Source: Cognatundibacterium griseum (GTDB taxonomy: Bacteria; Pseudomonadota; Gammaproteobacteria; Burkholderiales; Burkholderiaceae_D). Taken from it: 64,000 nt of DNA. The DNA lies in the NCBI RefSeq assembly GCF_014284195.1, contig NZ_JACOGC010000003.1, positions 248,001 through 312,000 of the forward strand, read 5' to 3'. Every line of letters begins with the position of its first letter. Within the stretch, counting starts at the first letter, position 1. Positions 47,979 through 57,055 of the stretch are shown piece by piece. A program made the position numbers and the translations under genes. The notes below the pieces were generated by a model. The model worked only from the letters and a program-made list of their open reading frames with translations. It did no database searches and had not been told where the DNA came from.

Positions 47979-48434
47979 ATGGAAGCAACTGTACGCTGGA
48001 CAGGTTTATCGGGCATGTCATTTCTGGCCGAAACCGGTTCCGGTCATGCTGTACTGATGGACGGCGCACCCGACGGGGGTGGCCGCAATCTGGCGCCACG
48101 GCCAATGGAAATGGTCTTACTGGGAACGGGCGGCTGCACTGCGTATGATGTGGTACTGATCCTGCGCAAAAGCAAACAGGATGTCCGCGGCTGCGATGTT
48201 CGCCTGCAGGCAGAAAGGGCCGAGGCGGAACCCAAGGTATTCACACAGATACATTTTCATTTCACTGTCCGTGGGCGCAATCTGAAACCTAATCTGGTTG
48301 AACGGGCAATCAAGCTATCGCATGAGAAATATTGCTCTGCGTCCATCATGCTCGAAAAAACCGCCACGATCACACATAGCTACGAGATTATTGATGACCT
48401 GAGCCTGCCATCCGAGCACGAAGCAGCAGAATAA
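47979..48434 (+). CDS. OsmC family protein (YhfA-like)
   Basis: The 151-aa protein has the two family cysteines, in LGTGGCTAYDV (about residue 50) and in HEKYCSASIML (about 116). OsmC/Ohr proteins reduce organic hydroperoxides. This one lacks the typical Ohr N-terminal region and looks closer to the YhfA branch, whose substrate is unsettled. GAGGA precedes the ATG by a good distance. It is divergent from the small RNA. Confidence 0.9.
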   Translation: MEATVRWTGLSGMSFLAETGSGHAVLMDGAPDGGGRNLAPRPMEMVLLGTGGCTAYDVVLILRKSKQDVRGCDVRLQAERAEAEPKVFTQIHFHFTVRGRNLKPNLVERAIKLSHEKYCSASIMLEKTATITHSYEIIDDLSLPSEHEAAE

Positions 48435-48518
48435 GCGAAGCAACTCACGACAGCAGGTCAGAAGCGGAGCAGTGATTGCCAAAGATCACTGCTCCGGTAT
48501 AAGCATTGACGCAACCTT

Positions 48519-49283
48519 CTATAATGAGTCCGGCTTGCCGAAAATGTCTCTGAAACTGGGATAAAACGAGCAGTACCGGATCGTGGTCAATAGTGCAAGC
48601 ACCGGCATCATGAGCAGGATCACAAAAACCGTATTATCAGTCATCGCGATGAGTATTTCCACCAGCATGGCTGGCAGTAAGCCGGAAATGACGAACCAGG
48701 CGGCGGCATAGACCAGGAATGCGCGCCCTGCACGCTTAACCGAAAAAAAGCTGTAAAACAATGCTTTTCCAACAGACATGCGATGCCACATGATCAATGG
48801 TCCCGCAAACCAGAACGCCATCAGCGCCGGAAGAAAACTGAGAGCAGCAACCAGCATGCCGAGCAACAAACGTCCTTGCGGGACATCTTTGGGGTCAAGC
48901 GGCTTCTGACTCGATATGAGCTGATATAAGGCACCGTCATCAACCAGTTGGGAAATCAGGGTTGCCAGAGAGATCGCCAGTAAATACAGGCATCCCAGCC
49001 CTAATAAGCGCGGTAGCGCAGGTGACCGGAATCCCGCCAGCAACACGCCAGGATGAACCTTTACGCCCTGCTCAATCAAAAAACTGGCATGCATGAAGCT
49101 CATTGCAAATACGGGAATCAGCAATAGCGGCATAAAATGCCCCAGCAAGGGCAGCAGGCTGATTGCCATGTTGAGGAACATGTAGGCAAAAAACAGCGTC
49201 AGCATTTCCGCAGGCTGGCGGCGAAACAACTGAAACCCTTGTTTTACCCAGGACCATCCGGCGGATGGATGAATCTGACTCAT
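48519..49283 (-). CDS. BPSS1780 family membrane protein
   Basis: The 254-aa protein has six or so membrane helices, opening with the family pattern [18 protein letters not shown] and then a hydrophobic pair with [14 protein letters not shown]. The family is widespread in Burkholderiales and has no established function. I start at 49283, where ATGA overlaps the thrB stop; the longer frame would need a TTG. Confidence 0.85.
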   Translation of the reverse strand: MSQIHPSAGWSWVKQGFQLFRRQPAEMLTLFFAYMFLNMAISLLPLLGHFMPLLLIPVFAMSFMHASFLIEQGVKVHPGVLLAGFRSPALPRLLGLGCLYLLAISLATLISQLVDDGALYQLISSQKPLDPKDVPQGRLLLGMLVAALSFLPALMAFWFAGPLIMWHRMSVGKALFYSFFSVKRAGRAFLVYAAAWFVISGLLPAMLVEILIAMTDNTVFVILLMMPVLALLTTIRYCSFYPSFRDIFGKPDSL

Positions 49284-50245
49284 ACGTCGCAAGTCAAAGG
49301 AGGCACCGGGAATGATTCCCGTAAACGCAAAATCCGCTCAAAATGAGCAGGATCATGCGGCGTCAGCATTTCCGCATCCCGGGGCTGATAATAATCATAC
49401 AGACGAGACAGCCAGAAGCGCAGTGCGGCAGCCCGCAGCATCGGTTTCCATGCCACCGATTCGTCATCGGTAAAAGGCCTGACTTCGTGATAGGCCTTCA
49501 GCAGCGCACGAACCCGCTCAACATCCAGCTCGCCAGTGGCAACATCAATACACCAGTCATTCACGGTCACCGCCACATCAAAAATCCAGGTGTCGCAACC
49601 CGCAAAATAAAAATCGAAAAATCCGGTCAGGCGATCACCCTCAAACATGACGTTATTCCGGAACAGATCCGCATGGATCGGGCCTCTCGGTAATGCACGG
49701 TAAATCGCGGTACTGTCAAAAGCATCCTGAAAATGCACTTCGGCACACAACAGATGTTTCAGTTCATCGGACAAAAATGGCATGACCTTCGGTGTCGTTT
49801 CATGCCACCAGTCAAGAGAACGCAGATTGGCCTGATACATCGGAAAATCCTGTCCGGCCAGATGCATTTTAGCGAGCATGGCACCAACCTCAGCGCAGTG
49901 CAAAGGTGCCGGTGCCATTTGCGAACATCCTTCCAGTTTGCTGACGATCGCCGCTGGCTTCCCATGCAAAGACACCACCAGCTCGCCATGAGCATTCGGC
50001 ACCGGAGCCGGCACCAGTATGCCGCGGTCAGCCAGGTGACGCATTAATTTGAGATAAAACGGCAGTTGTTCAAAATTCAGATTTTCAAATATGGTGAGCA
50101 CATACTCACCAGACTCGGTGGTCAGAAAAAAATTACTGTTCTCAATTCCTGAAGTAATGCCTTTAATTGCCAGTGCCTTCCCAAGTGGAAACTGCTCCAT
50201 CCAGGAACTGAGGTCATCCAGTGTAACCGAGGTAAAAACTGCCAT
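49280..50245 (-). CDS. thrB: homoserine kinase, choline/aminoglycoside kinase-like type
   Basis: This 321-aa enzyme phosphorylates homoserine in threonine synthesis. It is the APH/choline-kinase-fold ThrB of beta- and alphaproteobacteria, not the GHMP type of enterics: the Brenner-like motif is [14 protein letters not shown] near residue 194, followed by FFDFYFAG, which holds the metal-binding Asp. The N-terminus [15 protein letters not shown] is typical. It lies between a DUF2782-like gene and the BPSS1780-type gene, both same-strand. Confidence 0.93.
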   Translation of the reverse strand: MAVFTSVTLDDLSSWMEQFPLGKALAIKGITSGIENSNFFLTTESGEYVLTIFENLNFEQLPFYLKLMRHLADRGILVPAPVPNAHGELVVSLHGKPAAIVSKLEGCSQMAPAPLHCAEVGAMLAKMHLAGQDFPMYQANLRSLDWWHETTPKVMPFLSDELKHLLCAEVHFQDAFDSTAIYRALPRGPIHADLFRNNVMFEGDRLTGFFDFYFAGCDTWIFDVAVTVNDWCIDVATGELDVERVRALLKAYHEVRPFTDDESVAWKPMLRAAALRFWLSRLYDYYQPRDAEMLTPHDPAHFERILRLRESFPVPPLTCDV

Positions 50246-50266
50246 TATTAATCGCCAGAAATCAGA

Positions 50267-50704
50267 TTATTTATTGGCAGACGCCGCGCTGGCGGGTGCC
50301 GCTTTTTTAGGTTCGGGAGGCAGGACCGGCAAAGGCTCTGGTGCTTCTTTGCTTTCTTTCTTACCGCCGAATTCCAGCACTGTCCATTGCGGTGCCCGAT
50401 TGGTGCTCGCAGTTCCTTTCGGCGTATTCCCCACTTCCGGGTCAGCTTTCAGCGTGTAATTGCTCTTACCTGACTTGACCTGAACTTCAGTGACTTTACC
50501 GGCATTATTACGTTTTTCCGTGACCTTATTCCTGGGCTCTGGCTTACCGACAGACAAGGCGGCTTCCGATGCTGAAATTTCTTCAAGCTTTTCCAGTTTC
50601 GGCGGCGCAGGATCGGTTTTAGCTGGCGTCTGCGCAAAGGCTGTGCCCGCTATCAGCAACATACTCAGCGCGTTGACCCAAATATTTTTCGATAGTTTTT
50701 TCAT
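50267..50704 (-). CDS. DUF2782-like exported protein
   Basis: The 145-aa protein has a signal peptide (about 1-25, ending GTAFAQ), a small beta-rich core (about 55-105; VTEKRNNAGKVTEVQVKSG and YTLKADPEVG) and a Lys/Pro/Ala-rich tail. Core pattern and position beside thrB fit DUF2782, a family of unknown function; the match is from memory of the pattern and is moderate. I start at 50704 (MKKLSKN). Confidence 0.65.
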   Translation of the reverse strand: MKKLSKNIWVNALSMLLIAGTAFAQTPAKTDPAPPKLEKLEEISASEAALSVGKPEPRNKVTEKRNNAGKVTEVQVKSGKSNYTLKADPEVGNTPKGTASTNRAPQWTVLEFGGKKESKEAPEPLPVLPPEPKKAAPASAASANK

Positions 50705-50823
50705 CAAGGCATCCCAGAAATAGAGGCAACGAAGCGTTTCTGTCATTGTAACAAACGACTATGATCAACGATACCAATTAACAGAAGGAAAAACACAAAA
50801 TCACAGTATATGAAAGCGCAATA

Positions 50824-50853
50824 AAAAAGAGCGGCTGAAAAGCCGCTCTTTTT
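50824..50853 (-). terminator. terminator of the porin gene
   Basis: AAAGAGCGGCT and AGCCGCTCTTT form an 11-bp stem around a 4-nt AT-rich loop, flanked by A and T runs. It lies 35 bp after the porin stop codon. Confidence 0.93.
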
Positions 50854-50887
50854 AGCAAACCATTATCAGGCTAGAGCCTGAGCATGA

Positions 50888-51913
50888 TTAGAACTGGTGA
50901 CGAACGCCTGCTGTGAATTCAGTAACGTTGGAACCAGCAACAGAACCCAGGAATTTGGATGCTGCGTCTTGAGTAGTACGTGCGTATGATGTGTACAGAT
51001 CAGTACGCTTAGACAGTGCGTAGGAATAACCCAATGCGAACTGCTTGGAATCAGCAGCAGTATTTGCGCTATCTTTCACTTTTGTGAAGCCAGCCAATAC
51101 TTTGCCTGTTGCGTCAACAGGTACTGTCACTGCCAGAGAGTAGATCTTCTTGTCGATACTGGATGTATCGTTAGATTGCTTCTGGTAGAAGAATACTGGC
51201 TTAGCAACGCCGAAGTCGTAAGAAGCAGCAACTGTGTTTGCTTTCACTGCGTTCACTGTGGAGCCAACAACTGCATTGTCTTTTGCGAAGTTGTAGCCAA
51301 CTTCCAGAGCGTCAACTTTATAGCCCAGGTTCAGACCGATAGAACGGTTAGCAGAAGTATCGCCAGCAGCTTCACCGAAGCCGTAGGAAACCAGTGCTGT
51401 GAAACCGCTCAGGTTAGGTGTGCCGTAGAATACTGCGTTGCTGACGCGACCAGTTGTGTCAGCAGCTGGGTTAGCTGTGCCGCCAACGAAGTAAGCAGCA
51501 CGGATACCTGTGCCGTTGTTGATCAGTGCGGATACAAACGGATCGAAGTTATCAAAGAACTTCAAAGTTGTTGTCTTGTCACGACCCAGGTTCAGGGAAC
51601 CGAAATCACCGGACAGACCAACGACGGATGTACGACCGAAAGTACGACCTTGGTCAGAAGCGCCTGTATCCATCTGGATGCCCTGTTCCAGAACGAAACT
51701 TGCTTTCAGACCGCCACCCAGATCTTCAACGCCTTTGAAGCCCAGACGGGAACCAGCTTCCTGACCGCTTTGAATACGGGACATACGGCCGTTACCCAAA
51801 TCCAGGCTTTGGAAACCAACGTCAGCGATACCGTAGATGGTTACGGAAGATTGCGCGAAAGCCGCACCAGAGAATGCACTCATCAGAGCGAGTGCGAGGA
51901 ATGATTTTTTCAT
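50888..51913 (-). CDS. Gram-negative porin, Burkholderiales type
   Basis: The 341-aa outer-membrane protein has a signal peptide (about 1-20, ending GAAFAQ), the opening SSVTIYGIADVGFQ and SRIQSGQEAGSRLGFKGVEDLG of the OpcP/Omp32-like general porins, a loop-3 region near 110-140 and the terminal HQF with C-terminal Phe needed for BAM insertion. It should form a trimeric 16-stranded beta-barrel. Codon use looks that of a highly expressed gene. It stands alone with its own terminator. Confidence 0.95.
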   Translation of the reverse strand: MKKSFLALALMSAFSGAAFAQSSVTIYGIADVGFQSLDLGNGRMSRIQSGQEAGSRLGFKGVEDLGGGLKASFVLEQGIQMDTGASDQGRTFGRTSVVGLSGDFGSLNLGRDKTTTLKFFDNFDPFVSALINNGTGIRAAYFVGGTANPAADTTGRVSNAVFYGTPNLSGFTALVSYGFGEAAGDTSANRSIGLNLGYKVDALEVGYNFAKDNAVVGSTVNAVKANTVAASYDFGVAKPVFFYQKQSNDTSSIDKKIYSLAVTVPVDATGKVLAGFTKVKDSANTAADSKQFALGYSYALSKRTDLYTSYARTTQDAASKFLGSVAGSNVTEFTAGVRHQF

Positions 51914-52260
51914 TGTCTAGTATCCAAAAAATGAATGTTAATTTTTGCTGCAGCACAATACTTCATGCGGCAAAAAGCTGAATTGCAGGTCTATTTACAG
52001 CCTTGAACCAAAAATTGATTCAATGACAAATGTCACGATACCTGCGAAAAATGACACTTTGATGAAATCGGGCTTTTTAATAAACAAGGACTTACAGAAT
52101 GTTGCAATTAAAAGACGCGGAATTTTTTACAACCCGGCTTCAAATATTTGCTGCTACGTCATAGCCCAGACCGACATTATAGGCATTTTTTCCATTTGCT
52201 GCACAGCATCAAAGATATAAGGGGTATCCACATCTTTTCAAGGGCAGCGAAAAAAATTAT
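51914..52260. other. 347-bp region upstream of the porin gene
   Basis: The region is AT-rich. A 12-bp dyad, TGACAAATGTCA, lies at 52024-52035, about 110 bp upstream of the porin ATG, with another TGACA a few bases on. It is a fair candidate for a porin regulator site. I see no gene: the open frame on the plus strand (51945-52220) has no ribosome binding site or family features. Confidence 0.45.
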
Positions 52261-53499
52261 TTAGCCGACCGTTTCCCAGGCATTTTGTTTCTGAGCAGTC
52301 ATCGAACGCCAGTACGCTCTGCCGGTATACCAGAGTGCTGCGCCAATCAGCGCACACGCCAGCTGCCCAGTCGCCAGTGCCAGTACAGAATGATCGAGTA
52401 CCGGGGCCACCACACCTGCAATCACTGCGCCGATCAGCGTCACAGATGCCGACTGGCAGGAGGCAACGATGCCGCGGATGGAAGGAAACAGGTCAAGCAC
52501 CAGCAAAGTCGCACCCGGCGCCACTAAAGACATGCCGAAAGTGTAAAAAAATAAAGGTATCACTGACCAGAACAGGACAGGCGCAGAAAACAGGTGAAAA
52601 CCGACGTTAAACATGGATGCGCCAATTAAAAAGCAGAAACCAATGCTCACCTGTTTCCAGACTGATATCTTCCCAGCCAGCCGGTTAGCCGTTAAGGCTC
52701 CCAGAAAAATACCACCGACCGAAGGAATAAATTGCCAGCCAAACTGGTCCGTTCCCAGATGAAGGTGTTGCGTGATAAAGACAGGCGCCGCGGAAATATA
52801 TAAAAACAGGCCGCCGAAATTAAATGCGATCGTGCCAGCTTTCAGATGAAACAACGGTGATTTAAATACTTTGGCATAGCTTTCCCACAAAAACTCCGCG
52901 CTGAATTCCTGACGTTTCTCTTTGGGCAAAGATTCGGGTAACAGTTTGAAACAGGCGAACCACAAGACAATTGTGTAGCCAAATAACAACAGAAAAATAG
53001 CTCTCCAGCTCATAAAAACCACAATCCAACCGCCCAGAATCGGTGCAATGGCGGGAGCAATCGAAAAAATCATGGTGACCAGCGACAGCAAACGTTCTGC
53101 CTGTGCACCGGCATATAAGTCGCGGATGATGGCGCGTCCGACGACCATCCCGGCGCCTGCTGAGACACCCTGTAAAATACGGAATCCCCACAAGTAATGA
53201 ATACTGTGCGCCGAGGCACAGCCAAAGCTGGCCACCGCAAAGACGGCCAGCGCAACCAAAATGACATTACGCCGGCCAAAAGCATCAGACAAGGCGCCAT
53301 GCCACAAGGTCATGACCGCAAATGACAGCATATAGGCAGTCAGTGTCTGCTGTACTTCTAGTGACGTGGCCTGCAAACCGGCCTGAATGCTTGGGAAAGC
53401 AGGCAGGTAAGTATCGATCGAAAACGGCCCCAGCATCGCGAGCGCCGCCAGAATGATGGCAAGTCCGGCGCGACCGGGACCGGAATTGTCTGATTTCAT
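52261..53499 (-). CDS. Bcr/CflA family multidrug efflux MFS transporter
   Basis: This 412-aa, 12-helix proton antiporter has the DHA1 motif A between helices 2 and 3 (GALSDAFGRRNVILVALA), motif C in helix 5 (SIAPAIAPILGGWIV) and the start GPFSIDTYLPAFP, all typical of Bcr/CflA exporters that confer resistance to bicyclomycin or chloramphenicol-like drugs. Actual substrates are unknown. It is a single gene. Confidence 0.92.
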   Translation of the reverse strand: MKSDNSGPGRAGLAIILAALAMLGPFSIDTYLPAFPSIQAGLQATSLEVQQTLTAYMLSFAVMTLWHGALSDAFGRRNVILVALAVFAVASFGCASAHSIHYLWGFRILQGVSAGAGMVVGRAIIRDLYAGAQAERLLSLVTMIFSIAPAIAPILGGWIVVFMSWRAIFLLLFGYTIVLWFACFKLLPESLPKEKRQEFSAEFLWESYAKVFKSPLFHLKAGTIAFNFGGLFLYISAAPVFITQHLHLGTDQFGWQFIPSVGGIFLGALTANRLAGKISVWKQVSIGFCFLIGASMFNVGFHLFSAPVLFWSVIPLFFYTFGMSLVAPGATLLVLDLFPSIRGIVASCQSASVTLIGAVIAGVVAPVLDHSVLALATGQLACALIGAALWYTGRAYWRSMTAQKQNAWETVG

Positions 53500-53541
53500 T
53501 GATTCTCCAATTTCCTGCTAATGCCCCAATCCATGCCCTTA

Positions 53542-53567
53542 CCGCCGGCATGGACTGAGACCGGCGG
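53542..53567 (-). terminator. GC-rich hairpin after the succinate-semialdehyde dehydrogenase gene
   Basis: CCGCCGG (53542-53548) and CCGGCGG (53561-53567) pair around a 12-nt loop right after the stop codon. No T-run follows, so termination is doubtful. Confidence 0.4.
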
Positions 53568-53569
53568 CA

Positions 53570-55051
53570 TCAGATGCCGCCCATGCATAAATATTTCATT
53601 TCCAGATACTCATCCATACCGTACCGGGAACCTTCGCGGCCTAATCCGGACTGTTTCACGCCGCCAAACGGCGCCACTTCATTGGAAATCAGTCCGGTAT
53701 TAATGCCGACCATGCCGTATTCGAGCTTTTCAGCGACCCGCCAGACCCGGCCGATGTCGCGGGCATAAAAATAGGAAGCGAGGCCAAAATCCGTATTATT
53801 GGCCGCAGCGATCACTTCGTCTTCGGATGTGAATGGCATGACGGCAGCAACCGGACCGAATGTTTCTTCATTCATCACCAGCATGTCGGGTGTGACATCC
53901 GCCAGCACGGTTGGTTCATAAAAAAGCATACCGGCGGAATGCCGCTTACCGCCCGCCAGCAGCCGCGCCCCGTTTGCCAGCGCATCGGCGACGTGTTCGC
54001 TGACTTTGGCCACGGCCTGATCGTCAATCATCGGTCCCTGCTGAATCCCTGTGGTAAAACCGTCGCCGACCTGAATTTTCTGCGCGCCGGCAGCCAGTTT
54101 GCGGACGAACTCGTCATAAACCAATGTATGCGCATAAAACCGGTTGGTACAAACGCAGGTCTGCCCAGCATTGCGGTATTTGGACTGCAGTGCACCTTCC
54201 ACTGCGGCATCGATGTCGGCGTCGTCAAACACGATGAACGGCGCATGGCCGCCGAGTTCCAGCGCCAGTTTTTTGACTGTCGGTGCGGACTGACGCATTA
54301 GGATGCGTCCGACCGGTGTTGATCCGGTGAACGACAGATGACGTACAACCGGGCTGTCGCACAAGACCTGTCCGATCGCAATCGAACGTTCCGAATCGGC
54401 GGTCAGCACATTCACCACACCGGGCGGAATACCGGCACGGTGCGCCAGTTCAGCAATCGCCAGTGCCGACAAAGGGGTCTGCTCTGCCGGCTTGATCACG
54501 ATGGAACATCCGGCAGCCACCGCAGGAGCCACTTTACGGGTAATCATCGCAATCGGGAAATTCCACGGCGTGATCGAGGCGCAGACGCCGATCGGCTGCT
54601 TCAGCACCACCATGCGCTTGTCGGTCCAGGTGGAAGCCATCACATCGCCGGAAACGCGCTTGGCTTCTTCGGCAAACCATTCCAGAAAACTGGCGCCGTA
54701 CACGACTTCGCCCCGTGCCTCAGCCAGCGGCTTACCTTGCTCGGCAGTCATGATCGCCGCCAGATCGTCCGCATGGGCAATCATCAGATCAAACCAGCGG
54801 CGCATCATCCCGGCGCGCTCTTTGCCGGTCTTTGCGGCCCAGGCCGGAAATGCTGCCTGCGCTGCAATGATGGCCTGTTGCGCATGTTCTGCACCCAGAT
54901 TGGCAACCTGCGCCAGCACTGCCTGCGTGGACGGGTTGCTGACCTCAAAACGATCCGTGCAAGCTACCCAGTTGCCATTGATGTACGCCGTATCCCGGAG
55001 CAGGCTGGCATCTTTCAGTTTCAGGCTGCTGGCTGTTTGTTGTAAGGACAT
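53570..55051 (-). CDS. gabD: NAD(P)-dependent succinate-semialdehyde dehydrogenase
   Basis: The 493-aa aldehyde dehydrogenase has the catalytic Glu in LELGGHAPFIVFDDAD near residue 265 and the catalytic Cys in NAGQTCVCTNRFY near 299. TPWNFPIAMITRK and NTGLISNEVAPFGGVKQSG are the patterns of the GabD class, which oxidises succinate semialdehyde to succinate. No gabT is adjacent, so the source of substrate (GABA or another route) is not shown. Confidence 0.92.
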   Translation of the reverse strand: MSLQQTASSLKLKDASLLRDTAYINGNWVACTDRFEVSNPSTQAVLAQVANLGAEHAQQAIIAAQAAFPAWAAKTGKERAGMMRRWFDLMIAHADDLAAIMTAEQGKPLAEARGEVVYGASFLEWFAEEAKRVSGDVMASTWTDKRMVVLKQPIGVCASITPWNFPIAMITRKVAPAVAAGCSIVIKPAEQTPLSALAIAELAHRAGIPPGVVNVLTADSERSIAIGQVLCDSPVVRHLSFTGSTPVGRILMRQSAPTVKKLALELGGHAPFIVFDDADIDAAVEGALQSKYRNAGQTCVCTNRFYAHTLVYDEFVRKLAAGAQKIQVGDGFTTGIQQGPMIDDQAVAKVSEHVADALANGARLLAGGKRHSAGMLFYEPTVLADVTPDMLVMNEETFGPVAAVMPFTSEDEVIAAANNTDFGLASYFYARDIGRVWRVAEKLEYGMVGINTGLISNEVAPFGGVKQSGLGREGSRYGMDEYLEMKYLCMGGI

Positions 55052-55143
55052 GACTCAGTCTCCGTATTGATCTGAACTAACATTATGAACAGGAAAAGGC
55101 ATCCGTTCCTGAACAGATGCCGTTAAGAATGAAAGCCTAAAGC

Positions 55144-55180
55144 AAAACAGCCAGGTCTGCGCTGACTTGGCTGTTTTTTT
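55144..55180 (-). terminator. intrinsic terminator downstream of the rRNA methyltransferase gene
   Basis: AAAACAGCCAGGTC and GACTTGGCTGTTTT form a 14-bp stem with one G-T pair around TGCGCT, flanked by A-rich and T-rich ends. It lies between the methyltransferase gene (stop at 55208) and the gabD start. Confidence 0.9.
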
Positions 55181-55207
55181 CACATGAAACAAATTAATCG
55201 GCACAGC

Positions 55208-56428
55208 TTACTGTGGATTCTGGTCCGGTTTCGGTTTTGCTTCTTCGCGCCGGTTAAAGCCGGACACCATATCGAAACGGAACAGACGACATTCCAGCGC
55301 ACCGTTAAAAAATGGCGTCTTGCGTGATTCCTTGAGACGCAGCAATTTCGGCACTGTCAGATCGGCAGTGAATAGGAAAACGCTCCAGCCGGCAAAACGC
55401 TGCTTCAGAGTGGCGCTGAATGCAGTGAAAAACTCTTTTGCCAGATCATCGGATTCCAGGCTGCTGTCACCGCGCACGCCGATCCGTTCTCCATATGGCG
55501 GATTGGTCAGCAAAATTCCGGGCTGCGTCGTTGGCGCTTTGATTTCCTGCGCTTCGATCTGCTTCAGCGGCACATCGAAACGGATACCGGCCTTGTTCAG
55601 GTTATTGCGCGTCATGACCACCATGTCGCCGGAAATATCGCTGCCGAAAATCGTCGGCTCTGCCGGCAGGGGATGCGGTTTGACTTTGGCTTTGATGTCT
55701 GCCCAGATCGCAGGATCGAACTGATGGAATTTTTCAAAAGCGAATTCGCGCCGCATTCCCGGCGGAATTCCTGCCAGAATCTGCGCTGCTTCGATCAGGA
55801 TCGTGCCGGAACCGCACATCGGGTCAAACAGGGGAACGCCGGGCTTCCAGCCGGAAGTGCGCAACAGGCCGGCGGCCAGGTTTTCACGCAAAGGCGCATC
55901 GCCCGTTTCCATGCGCCAGCCGCGCTTGAACAAAGGCTCGCCGGACAAATCCAGATAAATCGTGAAAGTGCGCGCATCCAGAAAACCGACGATGCGCATG
56001 TCCGGATTGCGGGTGTTGACGGACGGACGCTGGGTGAACTGATCGCGGAAACGGTCGCAGATCGCATCCTTGATTTTCAGGGTGATGAATTCCAGGCTCT
56101 TCAATGGCGATTTCACCGCCGTCACATCGACCCGGATGGTATGGTGATAACCAAACCAGTCTTCCCAGTGCGTATCAAGCACCAGATCATAAATATCGTT
56201 TTCGTTGCTGTAACTGGTGTGTCCCATACGCATCAGCACACGCGAGGCAATGCGTGAATGCAGATTGATGCGCCAGCCGTCCTGCAGGCTGCCAGAGCAA
56301 TGCACACCGCCCGGAACCTGATTGTGGACGGTCATGGTTTGATCCAGCGCTGCGATTTCACCGAGCTCCTCGGCCAGTGCGGCTTCCATGCCGCGCGGGC
56401 ATGGACAAAAATAAGAGTAACGTGTCAT
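55208..56428 (-). CDS. THUMP-domain class I SAM-dependent RNA methyltransferase (RlmL N-terminal-like)
   Basis: The 406-aa protein has an N-terminal ferredoxin-like/THUMP RNA-binding part (about 1-165, with TVHNQVPGGVHCSGSLQ) and a Rossmann methyltransferase domain with the SAM motif DPMCGSGTILIEAAQI near 204 and the catalytic NPPYGERIG near 309. It corresponds to the N-terminal, m2G2445-forming half of E. coli RlmL (YcbY); the RlmK half is absent, as in many betaproteobacteria. Confidence 0.9.
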   Translation of the reverse strand: MTRYSYFCPCPRGMEAALAEELGEIAALDQTMTVHNQVPGGVHCSGSLQDGWRINLHSRIASRVLMRMGHTSYSNENDIYDLVLDTHWEDWFGYHHTIRVDVTAVKSPLKSLEFITLKIKDAICDRFRDQFTQRPSVNTRNPDMRIVGFLDARTFTIYLDLSGEPLFKRGWRMETGDAPLRENLAAGLLRTSGWKPGVPLFDPMCGSGTILIEAAQILAGIPPGMRREFAFEKFHQFDPAIWADIKAKVKPHPLPAEPTIFGSDISGDMVVMTRNNLNKAGIRFDVPLKQIEAQEIKAPTTQPGILLTNPPYGERIGVRGDSSLESDDLAKEFFTAFSATLKQRFAGWSVFLFTADLTVPKLLRLKESRKTPFFNGALECRLFRFDMVSGFNRREEAKPKPDQNPQ

Positions 56429-56460
56429 GGGGAACCTTTTATCCGTTGTGTGTCTGTATC

Positions 56461-56498
56461 AAAAAAAATACCGGCGAAAACAAAATGTGTTTTCGCCG
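56461..56498 (-). terminator. intrinsic terminator downstream of hemJ
   Basis: CGGCGAAAAC (56472-56481) and GTTTTCGCCG (56489-56498) form a perfect 10-bp stem with a 7-nt loop. On the minus strand it is followed by TATTTTTTTTT. Confidence 0.92.
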
Positions 56499-56567
56499 TT
56501 GCGCGGAAACCGGAATCCAGACCAAATCCCTGTCCCGCCCTTCCTGCCTGCAGCCATCAGGCATTCC

Positions 56568-56990
56568 TCAGAATGGCTTGACGATCACCAGAATCAAGAC
56601 GATCAGCAGTAAAACCACCGGCACTTCATTAAACCAGCGGAACCAGACATGACTGCGCTGGTTACGCCCCTGCTCAAATTTTTTCAACAAGCGGCTGCAG
56701 GCATGGTGGTAACCAATTAACAGGATCACGCACAGCAGCTTGGCGTGCATCCAGCCGTTACCCGGCCCTTTGCCGATACCGTATCCCAGCCATAAATACC
56801 CGCCCAACAACACCGCGGGCACCATCAGTATGGTCGAAAAACGGTACAGCTTGCGCGCCATCAGCAACAGGCGCTCTGTCGTTGTCGCATCATTTTCCAT
56901 CGCCAGATTGACCAGAATGCGCGGCAGATAAAACAATCCCGCAAACCAGGAAATCACAAACAAGACGTGCAGCGCTTTGATCCACAGCAT
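56568..56990 (-). CDS. hemJ: protoporphyrinogen IX oxidase HemJ
   Basis: This 140-aa, four-helix membrane protein is of the UPF0093/HemJ family, which oxidises protoporphyrinogen IX to protoporphyrin IX in most proteobacteria lacking HemG/HemY. The signature is complete: ALHVLFVISWFAGLFYLPR at the start with H8, GWMHAKLLCVILLIGYHH with K84, and the end RWFNEVPVVLLLIV. The conserved His and Lys of the family are these H8 and K84. The gene is a single unit with a strong terminator. Confidence 0.93.
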   Translation of the reverse strand: MLWIKALHVLFVISWFAGLFYLPRILVNLAMENDATTTERLLLMARKLYRFSTILMVPAVLLGGYLWLGYGIGKGPGNGWMHAKLLCVILLIGYHHACSRLLKKFEQGRNQRSHVWFRWFNEVPVVLLLIVLILVIVKPF

Positions 56991-57055
56991 AAACTTTTTT
57001 CCTCATCGAAATGGCGCGCCAATCCGGTGCGCCGCGTATGACCACGAAGCCTTAT

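Noticed and set aside
51945-52220. A 91-codon frame upstream of the porin gene
   Set aside because: It runs through the porin promoter region, lacks a ribosome binding site and resembles no family.
55208-56428. Truncated RlmKL fusion
   Set aside because: The protein ends normally, and single RlmL-type proteins of about 400 aa are common in betaproteobacteria, so this is not a broken gene.
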